Source: Schistosoma haematobium (lineage: Eukaryota; Platyhelminthes; Trematoda; Strigeidida; Schistosomatidae). Taken from it: a stretch of 64,000 bases of DNA. The stretch lies in the NCBI RefSeq assembly GCF_000699445.3, contig NC_067196.1, forward strand, positions 89,630,364 through 89,694,363, read 5' to 3'. The translations under genes were made by a program, and so were the position numbers. The notes below the pieces were generated by a model. That model saw only the letters and a list, made by a program, of their open reading frames with translations. It was not told the DNA's origin and searched no databases. Below are positions 37,301 through 50,200 of the stretch, in pieces (within the stretch, counting starts at the first letter, position 1; the number at the start of each line of letters is the position of its first letter).

Positions 37301-40300
37301 AGTCCATGGTTTCCTGTCGACCACCTCTAGCCACCATCTCAGATCAAACACTTTATCCAATAATTTTAAAATCATCAGATTAGTTATAATAATCGTAAAA
37401 ATTGTAGGTCAAACAAATAAAACGAAATTTCTCGATATTTCAGAGATGAGGGATTAATATCAACGAATCGAAAACCTTCACAGTTCTAGATAAACCAGGA
37501 ACTGTGCGTCGATTAGAGTCAAAATAACCAATAACTATTACTATATTATATACTGCCCCCAAATGCCCTGGTATGACCAAGAGTGTGGTTGTCCCGTTCT
37601 CCCCCCTCGAAATGCTCTTACACGGCCACGCGTATACAGCCTCTGCCAGCGAAGTCCTACTCATCACCTTCTCGTGGCACTACTGTTGCTTACGAAAATG
37701 AGAGGACGAAAAGCGAATGTCCAGCGCTTTAACCGGATTCTAAACCAAATCAATGGTGCACATGGGCTCCACTATCCTGAAGGAACAAATGGCGTATGAA
37801 CCAATCGTTAGTCACCGGCTACCATGAGACTGCATCTCCTCACGATGCTCCACTGCCTTGTGGGTCAGACCTTCAGGTCGAAGGCTCGGGGTGTGGCCCC
37901 CTAAGAAAACCACCTGCTTCGGTTTGGGCACCCGGTCAGTATCAAAGCCCTCACACATATCGAATGAGATTTGTGTGGCTCATATGTATTTGGTGCCTCC
38001 TTGTACCAATATCTGTGTTAAAATAAATAAAATGTTATATACAGTCCTACCTTTGTCCTGTTTATTTATCGTGTTAGTCACTACTGGGGATCTACTACAG
38101 TATTATATTCATGATAAGTCTGCTTATGACGTTGCTGATCAATTTGAGACTATATTCACTTCCGAATTTCTTGATTTCCATTTTTCAAGGATTCTTCGTT
38201 TATATAAAGCCGTTTTTGTTCTTTGAATATGTTTGCTGAATGAATACACTTAACTAAAACTTAAAATTTAATTCCATACTGATGATTTTGTATTTTTTCC
38301 CAACCGTCTAGTCATGTGGCAGTGGTTTATGCTATCGAATAACATTGCGTAAACGTAATCCGAAGCAGAATAATGAACTACAAGATATCAGTTTTAATTA
38401 TGTCCCAGGAGAAGGTAGATTGATTTTCTTTTTTTCGCTTTCAAACCTTTATTTTTAATACTTCAAACACTAAGCGCGTTACTGACATCAATGAATAAAC
38501 TGATAGGCTTCATTGAATTTCAAGATGAAGGAAAATGTCAAGTTGATTAATGAGAGGCTATGATTCTTTTTCGATTCGATATAATGAAAAATAACGCTTT
38601 ACTTATGAACCCACCAAGCTATTGTGTAATGATAACTCCCATAAGAAGAGTAGGTTGGAACTGTAATCGACTCTTCGCGTTGCCTTCTGAATTCATACAC
38701 CTTTGGGATTTATTTAATAATGGTTATTGTGATGATTGATAAACAAAGCCTAAGGAATTATCTCGAACCCAAGCCTCTACAACGTTGATAGCTTCAGATA
38801 TGTAATTTGAAAGGTGTGAGCTAATCATTATCAATGGTTGATTACTTAGGGTAAAATGATGCTACATTGGCTGTATCGTAACGGTGCAGTTGCATTCACT
38901 TCTTCCTTTAAATCTTCAGTTTTATTTTATTTCTTATTTTGGCAAAATTATATTATAGGGTCAGGGGAATCAGAATCATGAAAGTAATTTTGTGTTTTGC
39001 TCAAAATTCAAATTTCACGAACAGTAGAAATACTTTTGTATGGTGCTCAAACCGTTCAAGATAACGGCGAAAAGTTATTTTTCACCACCGTAGAGTCGGA
39101 ATTATGGTGTTAGATGTATCAGATGCTGTCTCTGTAGTTGGTATGCAACAGGCAAATCGACAATATCCCTAAATTCTCACATTAAACCCTTCATCTTAAA
39201 GCAAACGTTAGCCTGGTGGTGCATGATCTCGTGGACAAACTAATCAGATAGTACCTTTTAAATTTTTTGTGAGTAATTCATTGGTTTAAACGGATAGAAG
39301 GCTTTTTCGGATTACAGCTGATGCCAGTTCGTGATGAAAACCCGAACCCTGACTAAGAAGAAAATGGAAACGCATAGAAATCAATTTAGGTGCTCATTGG
39401 GTTCCCAGAAGACAGCCAATCTATGTCCATATAGGCGAATTTATATGTCTTTAACTTTTTGATTTACAGGCAGATTATTCTGTAGGTGTTGATAGATTCA
39501 TTTTTAGTGTAAAATGCATTTTAAACATCGCAACATTATTGCTTCCTCTTCCATAAAAGATCCACTTGCAAAAGCCGCTTCCTCACTAACAAAGAATTAG
39601 CCGGAAGTTCGTCGCGGTTGTTTTAACCTTTTCTCCTTACTTTTCCCAGTGATCTCAACTGTCTGACAGAAATGGTAAACTCAAGTCAAAAGATCATTTT
39701 CCATCATCATCTGTACAATTTTATTTCTCGCGTTCATTAACGACTGACTCACAAAATATCCTTCATTGCTAAAACTAATGGTTGACAATGTATTTGTATA
39801 AATCGGAATGATTCATATTGATCTCATAAATCTATGTAAAGGTTGGATGTTTACTGAAGTTCAGTTCGAGATTAAGATCAAAATAGGGACTTTCTTAACA
39901 GGGTGAGAATAATAACGTAGCACATTTATTCATTTTAGGTCAATAGTTTCTTACCAACTTATCTAAAAATAAAATAGTAGTTTGACCGATTAATAATCGA
40001 ACTGTATGATATCACATGTCTCTAAGGTAATCCGATTTTCATGTAGCAAAAATGAAAACATCTAAAATTCGTTGATGATTGACTTCGGGTCTGTGTACTG
40101 AAATTGATTTGTATTTCAACGGCATCATTCGATTGAATGAACTATCTAGTAATCACATTTGTGGTTTGTTTATGTGGAGTTTTTTTCTCTGAACTGGATG
40201 GTTTGGTCGCGACTACGGCCACCTGAGTTACAAATCTTCCCCACCGTTTCTTTGTGGCTTATGCACACAAATACACACAATCATTTACTTGTTCATTACT

Positions 40301-40660
40301 ATTTGATATTCAACAGTTTTTCTTGAAATTGACATCAAACTAGTTATGAAACAATGTAAGATCACATCGTCTAAGAAAGTATAAAACTTTTCTAGGCTGC
40401 ATGCTTTTGATTTTGGATATCTTGTAAGCATTACTCGCGTATCCTGAGAACAGCCGAGTGAACAGTGCTGTGTTTAGACACAGGGTAGTAAACAAAGATC
40501 GCAAATAGATTTACGTGGCTGAATCACTCACAACCACCAATTAAAGAAAATCTAGACTTACAAATTAACCAATTAATAATTATACACTATCCATCGAAAT
40601 TAACATGTGTTTATCAAAATACAGGTTTCATTTAATGAAAGTAGCATGCACACTTCCACT

Positions 40661-40714
<54 letters not shown>

Positions 40715-43700
40715 CCGAAATTTCACGATATATAATCTGCTGAGTTCCCTTGGATGATGTATGAGAATCATATGATGTGCTGTTATATTCGACCGGATAC
40801 ACATATATACCCTATTTGACTGTTTTAACAGTTGCTAATACTCAGTAACACTAGTCAATAAATACTCAACGAGCTCCAATTTTATTAGTCCATGAAATCT
40901 AACCAAGCCCACCGTAACCCACCGAAGCTACCCTATGATTGTGGTGATTAGCTTAATCTGTTTCAACGAACTATTCGAGCTATTTGTAGTCTTAATGATT
41001 TCTTCTCCAATGTCGTATTGTATCAGTTAGAAGATTAGGAAAAACCCGTAAGACCGCAAGAAGGAAATTCTATTCGCCACAATGAAGTTATACTCCCATC
41101 TGCACTAGAGTTTACCTCTAGTATGGTGTATCCTAGATATAATCGAAATCACCGATTTTAACTTCCCAGGTGCTGTAGTTTAGGAAATGTTAGTCCTAAA
41201 ACTACCATACCTCCATGAATTTTCGATCCTTGCAATAAGGTTATAGACGTACTTAACTGATACACCAAGAACCATCAAAAAAGTCTTTCGTGATCAGCAC
41301 CAATAAGTTATCTATTGATCTCTGCGGTCACATTTCCAGGTTGACATGACAGACTACTTATCACGTTTTTTTTAGACCCTACAAGTGAAAATAAAAACTA
41401 TGTGAGTTATTCTCTCACACATCGCTAACACCACTCAACTATCCAGTTTTGGATTTGAACCCTACCACATTTACGTCTTTCTATGACGTAATTTGTGGTG
41501 ATTTAGATCGATTCATGTTTGTGCTGCATTGTTTTTCCATGATTTCTTCTTAACACTTCTAACCTTTGCAATAACGTATAACTCAAGTGTTGCTACCTTC
41601 TTCAAGCCTCGTTAATGAAGCTATGATGATATATTTTTCTTCCAACCATTACCGCAAATAAATTCAAACTGACTGCAAAGCCGAATTATACCTAGTCTCA
41701 TTGTGAAAATTATCTGACGATCGATTTTATCTCACCCTTATTTCAGCCAGCCAATATCATCAAATATCTTATTCCGTCGTCTTTGTTTAGCTGTCGTGTA
41801 TTCTCCATCCATGTCTCACAATAGATCATATTATAACCGAGAAAAGCTAACTGTGGCGAATATTCTCGTGTCTTGCGTTGTCACAGTTTTTTTCGAATAA
41901 ATATGTATATCACTGTAATATAACTTAAATTATCAAGAGTTAATCCTTGATAAAAATATTAAACCGAGTAACGTTGCACCTAATACGTATAAATATGGGA
42001 CAGCGGCCTTAATGTTTCAACCACTTCACTATCAGTCATCAGGTCGCCAGTTTCAACACCACCCTACTTCGGTTTTACCTAATCACATAATATCACTACT
42101 AGCTGACAAGCATAAGTAACGTCGCTCAAATCCGTCTACATACACAATTTATAATGTACTTGGTAAATTGAGTCTTTATGTTATAATCGATTATCTTCCT
42201 CTCCAACCCTTTCGAAAAATTCATACTTGCACTATCAATGAAAGTGAGTTTAAGTTGCTGCTTTTTTTGTTTCATGTATAATAAACATTATCTGATCTAT
42301 AATATATAATGATTTATATGTTTTTTCTGTTTAATTGTAGTGTACTGAAGTGATAATATTCTTTGATGGTTATTTCTCTTTCCTGACTTTTACAGATTCA
42401 GCTGATGTTTTAGCACGTGAACTAGTCCAAGCCGATTTACTGGATGGTTGTGATTCATTATTGGGTTAGTGTTCAATTTTTTGTTCATGTGTTTTTCCAG
42501 TTTTTTTCTATTTTTATGCCCTATTGTTTTGTTTCTAAAAGTTAAGGTTAGTAGTAACTTACTAATATGACATAATAGGCGCTTCCGATGTTATTGCTCG
42601 TGTAAGTTGAGACTGTTGAGTGATCAATTTCGAGATTTAATACTAAGTATTAGTGTGGCGTGTGGTACTTATATTGACATAAGTAGTAGATGGTGTTAGT
42701 CATGAACAGAAGGTCTGGCAGCAGAGAGACAAGAGGATCGAACAGTAAAGAATCGAAACAGAATGCAATTTGTATGAAAATGCAAGAACAATGAAGTCTG
42801 AGTCATTTTGAGACAGTTGGTGGGCATTTTACAAATTAAGCATTTACTCTATGATTGTTAGATTTTATTAACAAGTCCTGTAATTTTGTGTTAAATACAT
42901 TCTATTGTCCCCACTGGTGTTCTGTTCACTACACTAGGTAAGGATGATAAGTTGATTCACAAACTTGTGAACCTTTATCTACTGAGATAGCTAGGACATG
43001 TAATACATATGATCAGCAATCCTACCTTGACGAGTAATACTGGCTCATATATGAGTAGATTAGCGGAAAGCTAGAGGCGGCCAAATGAAAACCTCTCATC
43101 AGTCCATTAAGTCAATGATCTCTAAACTGTGTGATGCAACTCGATGGAGACTACTTTATCGGGGTCCGCATGATTATCGTAGCTGGTGATTAGCAAATCT
43201 GAGTGGTAATATTATGATGGTATTGATCGATGGTTGTCTTGTTATATCGCTAGTTTGTTGATGCTGAGAATATGAACATTACCTCAGTGACTGACGAGTT
43301 TTATGTTCATTGTTAATTTAGTGATTATGATCATTCATCTATTAAGTACGGACTTACATTTTCAGCTTTGAGTTCCACTGTATACAAGGGCTAGTAATAC
43401 TAATCGTTCTTTTAAATCCCAGCAAATTGAAAAGAGTCTTTTGATCTATCACTTAATGCTCGAAAACAATATACTTAAATTGTTGTATTACCTGTTTGCT
43501 ATTTAAGATAGGGTTATTCATTGTTAAACAGTCGCAACAAGTGTTTAGCGCTTCCTAATTTTCAGTATTTTGATTATAGAATGATTGTGTTCACTTTTCC
43601 ATTAAATCATGTACTTCAAATAAATTTAGCATATTTTCAATCAGCGTTGAACCTTGATTATTTTATTTTTGTAAATAATTCGTAAAGTGTATTTAACTCG

Positions 43701-46700
43701 TACATTTAATATTAGAAGGGGTGTTTTGTGGATATTATAGTAGTTTCAGTAGTTGAATGCATGAGTCCATTGAAGCTAGACCACTATAGAGAACCTGGAA
43801 GCACTGGACGACCTACTGTGGGACTCCTCAGCAATGCGCATTCACGATCCCGCCTCGCGAGATTCGATCCCAGGACCTATCAGTCTCATGCGCGAGTGGC
43901 TAACCTCTAGACCACTGAGCCACCAACCATGGTGGTCTATCTTCAATTGACTCATGATCTCAACTATTGAAATTACTATAATATCCACAAAAAACCTCTT
44001 CTGATATTAATCATCATATGCTCACTAGTGACTGGCTTCAAGAAGTATTTCCTAGAATTCTAGTGAGAAGCAGTGACCAGTAGAGTTCAACCGGGTCTGT
44101 TGTGAGATAGTAACTCACTGAAGACAATGATAGATGTGTTGCTTAACTTCGTGGATTAGTTGAAGTTAGACATTAACACCATTGGATGCCGGCTCAGTGG
44201 TCTTACATTTAACTTAATTGAAGTGGAATTTCGACTATGTCTGAATTTATCACTATTGTATAATTCTTCAATGTTAAGTAAATTAAATCATTAGTAGTAT
44301 ATTAATCGTATATTAGTATCGATAACTGTTCAGTATCAATTTGTGTGTATGTGTATGTGCATGTTTGTGTCAACCTAGTTATCATTTACACCTTTTTTCT
44401 ATTGTAGTATTCTAACAACAAAACATATGAATCGAATAACTATGTCAATCTAAACACGATTGTATTTAGATTATGATTTACATGTATGAAATTTATGTTT
44501 TATCAATTTCATTAAAGGTCATTTTAGGTGAGGCAGAGTTTTAAAACTATTCTCATGATGATATAAATATATATATGAGACATAAACCCATTTCCACCTT
44601 TTATGCAACGGTACTGTGTATGTATGTATGTATGTATGTGTGTGTGTGTGTGTGCTGTATACCCGTTTTGTTCACTACTGAAATCCTATTTTTTTTTCAT
44701 ATCAACACTATTTGCTATTGCTATGCAGTTGTGTTTATTATGTAAATGATATAAATTTATCTGATAGTTATTCTCATGTTTGTTTGTTTGTTTGTTTGTT
44801 TTTCTGATTTGAATGATTAAATTTATACAGTTGAAAATATGGTTGTTTGTTTCTAAAATGGTTTCTCTCTCTCTATTTTTCAATTGATTTTAATAAACTT
44901 CTTCAATTATGACAGTTTTCTTAATCTAATGCATTTTATGACAAAGATCCGTTTATAAAACATTTTAACTGTTTAGGTTGTTTTTTTATTAATTTTTACA
45001 ATTTAGATATTTCATTCTAATATTTAAAGTAGTCAGTCAGTCAACAACACAGAACTTCGTATGTACGTTTCATAAATATTGACATTTCATCATATTTGTG
45101 TGTAGGTTGTGATACTGGCCGGGTTCCCAGACCGAAGCAGGTGGTTTTCTTAGGGGGCCACTCCCCGAGCCTTTGACCTAAAGGTCTAACCCACAAGGCA
45201 GTGGAGCATCGTAAGGAGATACAGTCTCATGGTAGCCGGTGACTAACGATTGGTTCGAGAAGGTGGTTAGTAGGACTTCGCTGGCAGAGGCTGTATACGC
45301 GTGGCCGTGTGAGAGCATTTCGAGAGGGAGAGCGGGCCCACCCCACTCTCGGCCATACCAGGGCATTTGGGGGCGGTACCGATATTTATGTGTTCAAATA
45401 AATAAATGTACGTACATCAGTTCGAGTTGCCATACAACATTAGCACGCAGATACAATTGTCGATTCAAATCTCATAGTGGTAGAAGTAGTAAAAGTATAA
45501 GCAGTAATCGGAAACATTAGGGTTTGAAGATGTTATTTAAAGAGCATAATCCAGTGAAATAAATTTGGAAAGAGAAAAAAGAAAGGGACATGAAAAATTG
45601 AAAAGATTAGAATTTGGGAGTAGTATTTACAACTGGATATGATCTTTTTTTAGTATATAACTGAATATATTGGAGTAATCAGTATTGTTATAGTGACACT
45701 ATTATCTAGAAAATGGGTTAATTAAGATAGAAATAGTGTTTTATTGACCTGTAGAACTGAATTTTAGTCACCTATGCATAATTTAATTGTGATCGGTCCT
45801 TTCTATTGCTATAAGGGCTTGTAAGTAATTGTTGAACTTGCATAGTTTATATAATGGATTAATCGTAGTTAGACAACCACTGAAAACTATGAAGCTATTT
45901 CGTCCTAATGTGAGACTTCAAGAATGTACATCTATGATCGTAAGCCAGGAGAAATTGTATTAATAATGATTATTAATTTTGTGTACTTATCTATTCTGTC
46001 TACATACAGATTTATAATGTAGCTTTTCAACGTTAATTAATAGGACTGTGTAAAGTATTTATTCACAAATCTTTGAAAATCTGTTTCAATATGTAATATG
46101 TGTCTTGGTAACGGTTGATTACTTTTTTTTACTATTTTAATGGAATACATAATCGCTCTGTTATTGTAGGGTTTACTCTAGGTAGTTATGTATCAGTAAA
46201 CTTTTCTCCCTCCCCCCCATATGTAGGCAAAAACCATATGTCTATGTTGCAAATGTTTGATCGAAGTTTTAGTATATTTGTATTATGGCTAGCAGTGAGA
46301 TAAAAAAAAACCCACCTATTTCACCCTATTTTGAACTCGTTATCTGAATCTACATACACCCTAGTGTTGATGTTCGTTATCCTGTACCTTTGCACAAGTT
46401 AATGCCTATCTGGACTCAGTAGCTAAGTAGATAACGCGATGGAGTTTGGAGAAAACTGTACTGAATTTGAATCCTAGAGTAAATGTCGATCCTGGTATGC
46501 AGGTCCATCCAGCTGACGAGTCTCAAATAGGACGAAGCACACATATTGCAGGCCACTGGTAGCCACATTCTACAATTATTATTTCTAAATCTCCATTACA
46601 TTTGATATTATTTAATCTCTTCTATGTGTCTATGCTATTGTTAAGTTATGTGGAATTAAACCTTTAAAGTTATGTTATGTTAATCTACGTTGTCATATTT

Positions 46701-47175
46701 CTTTTTTATTATAAGAATAAAAAACACAATAACCAAATGATGATTATTTAAACATTGAGTTTCAGCACAAACTGATATGTGTGTATGTTTCATTATATTA
46801 AGAAAAAACATCACGGAAATGCAAGTCTCCCTCACACACACACAAATTATACTTTATTCAATAAGTCTTGTTAAAAGTAAACAATTTCCAATTGATTAAT
46901 GGAATAATATGAAAAAAGGGAAGGATTGGTTTACATGTAACTGTGTATGTATGTATGTGTGCGTGTTTGCATTTATAATGCTATTGGTGAACTGTAACGA
47001 ATTACATTAAGTAATGCCTGTTAATTCATTCAATTAACCTGTCCATAAAATAATTTTTCAGGTGTCATAAATTTACATTGACCCCTATTAGGTAATTGAA
47101 GGTTGTCAGTAGGACACTCATGTATGAGTGGCGCATATATATTGGCGCTCCCTTGTACCAATATTCATGTGTCCA

Positions 47176-47244
<69 letters not shown>

Positions 47245-50200
47245 CTACTTTTTGTACTATTTGACCTGTAATCCCAAAGGGGCTAATACTTCCTAGTGGA
47301 TTCAAACCTTATTTATCCAACTTCACAGTTCAAGTTGTTACCATTGTCCTATTCGTGCTACCAGCAGATGATGTCGTGTCATTTAGATTAGTGGCCACAT
47401 GGCATCTTGATCGATAGAAAGAGTAGAGAAAAATAACTATAATCACTACTCAGTGACTAATCAATTATATGTTAATCCTGTTTCCTACTACTGTGTGGAT
47501 CATAAGGAAATTCTCTTGAAGGAGTAACTATGCAAAAGGATGGACAAAATAACAAAATCCGAATGTATGAAGTAATATGATACATTTAGAAATTTAGGAA
47601 GAGATTAGAAATTAATGCACCTATTTCATGACAATAGATTTTGATCAATGACATATAACATTATTAAACATTGTTTACAATACTATCTCATTGAATTACA
47701 CTAGTATATGTTAGTTGGTCGATATAAGTTAAATCAACAGTTATTGACTTTATGGAGTAGTAATAAAGCATATTAATCAGACTGTTTCTGGACTTTTTTC
47801 CAATCTATTTTTATACTACTGTTGAGGTTAATTCCTCTCGGTCAACTGAGTATTTTAAGCAGGCCAAATCTCCTAGTAGTATTATGAATTTACTTGTATG
47901 CCAGAACACTAGTTGTGGGGAGAGTTTATTCTCAATAATTAGTAAAATCCACAAGCGTACAGAAAGCAATCACACAGGGAAGAGTATGTGTGTGTGTTGA
48001 GTGTTAATCGACTGTGGGTAAGTTATTGATTACCTGTGTTTACAACCAACTGGAGGATAGGTAAAGATTGGGGTGCAGACATTGATTTAATCAAACTCAC
48101 ACATTTATAGTTTGGGTTAATTGTCGAAATTACATCAGTTAGGTAATAAAAAATTCATACGCTTGTTTAGATAACCTCGTTATCTGGTACACGTAGTACA
48201 TACATTCTAACTATCTTAGTTTTATACGAATATTCAGGTGAGTCTATGGACGAACCAATCAGGTCTAATATAGCGAGTCTCGGATTGTAGCACGAAATTC
48301 ATTCATCTATATGATTAAATAGCATTTTAGTATTATAACTGATGTTGATTCGTGATGAAAAGATAAACTCTAACTCTAGATTCCTGTACTAAATTTTCAC
48401 CTTAATATGTAACTCTTTTTAGATCGTAGCAAATAAGATTTTCTCAATGTCACTTTGGTGTTCATCGAAAGGTCGTGCATAAATTATAGTCTCATCAATA
48501 TTTAACCTGCCTATAATCAATATTATCTCACTTTATTATCCCATCATTATGTATACATTGCTGCGTTTTGTTAATTTCTGTACAGGTTAGTATTATATAA
48601 CCAATAGTTTTATTTTCATCTGTTTATCTTCCCATTATATTTCTGTAGTTGCACATCACATGAGTGAATTGGTCAGTAATCCAAGTGAACGTGAACGTAT
48701 TTTACCATTAGTAAGTTGTTGGTTTTCAAACACATAATTAGTGATCATATTTTCATTTTTATTGTGTATCTTCAAAAAGAAAAGATCAGAAAACCACCTG
48801 CTTCGATTTGGGCACCCGGGCAGTATCACAGCCTTCACACATATCAAATGAGATTTGTGTGGCGCATATGTATTTGGTGCCTCTTTGTACCAATATCTAT
48901 GTGTTAAAATAAAATAAAAACATGTAGATTTATTCTCTATTTGTACGCTATTCATTCATATTTCAAAACTTATACAGTAATATGCCTCAAATACCAGACT
49001 ATACTCCAACAACTTATAAAAACATCACAATATATACACAGCTCAGTTATAAGTATTACAACAACCAAGCAGTGATGAATTAAATAATTGATAATTAATC
49101 TAGAATAGTAAAACATATAACAATAGCTTGTAAGTCAAATGAACGCTTACAAGTAAGAGAATATTAAAACATGATAATACAAGGAGATCTAATGATAATA
49201 TGATAAATATCTAGACAATAACTTTCATGACTTTCTTAAATTTTCTTCTATATAACTTGATTACATGTATATTGCTACATGTTTTGAACTGTCGATTAGT
49301 TAAATTTGATTTTCATGACTCTTAGATAATTAATATCAGAAGGAATTTTGTGGATATTATAGTAATTTCAATGGTTGAGATCATGAGTCAGTTGAAGCTA
49401 GACCACAATGGAAAACTTGGAAGCAATGGACGGCCGTTTCGTCCTATTGTAGAACTCCTCAGCAGTGTGCATCCACGGTCTCGTCCCCCGCGAGATTCGA
49501 ACCCAGGAATTATAAGTCTCGCGCGCGAGCGCTTAGATAATTATCAGTATATTGTATATGAGGGTAGTTTTTCTTAGTACTAGATAATTAGATGAGTTGG
49601 ACTTAGAACTAGATCAATATAATATGATATTTGTTCACAAGGTACATTCACGCATGAATATTCGACGACTGATTAAGAGCCAGATATAAGCTACAGTAAT
49701 AATATTTTATCACACAATACAAGACGGTCAGTAAGTGAGGTGAAAATGAAATCGGTTTTACATATAAGTTAATTTCTTATTATTCTATGTGACCAGATAT
49801 ATCTTTCTTTACTCATCAGCTAGTCACAACTTACTTTAACCGACCTATCAAGTACCCACAATCTTGAAGGCATTAATATTTCCTGTATGGTTAAAATCCG
49901 TATCACCTATCCTCACAATCTGAGATCTTACCTCTAAGCTTTTTGAGCCACAATTGATTCGTAGTAGGGCTGAGATGTTATCTACAATGATCTAGTACAA
50001 ACATAATGTTTAACCACTTAGATTAGTAGCCACACTGCAACTTGATCATTAAAATTTGATCAGCACCAAATAGGGTGATACGAAAACAACATTAGTCCTT
50101 ATTCAGTTATAAATCAACCGAGCTTTTAGCAATATAACTCATTTAATAACTACAAGTTTTTGTTATAAAGGGTAATGTCCGAAATCTGATACTAAATACA

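Noticed and set aside
20539..38226. Open stretches of 75-122 codons around 20539-21193 and 37796-38226
   Set aside because: They fall in the R1 repeat (the last one only partly), are not conserved in frame between copies, and show no domain.
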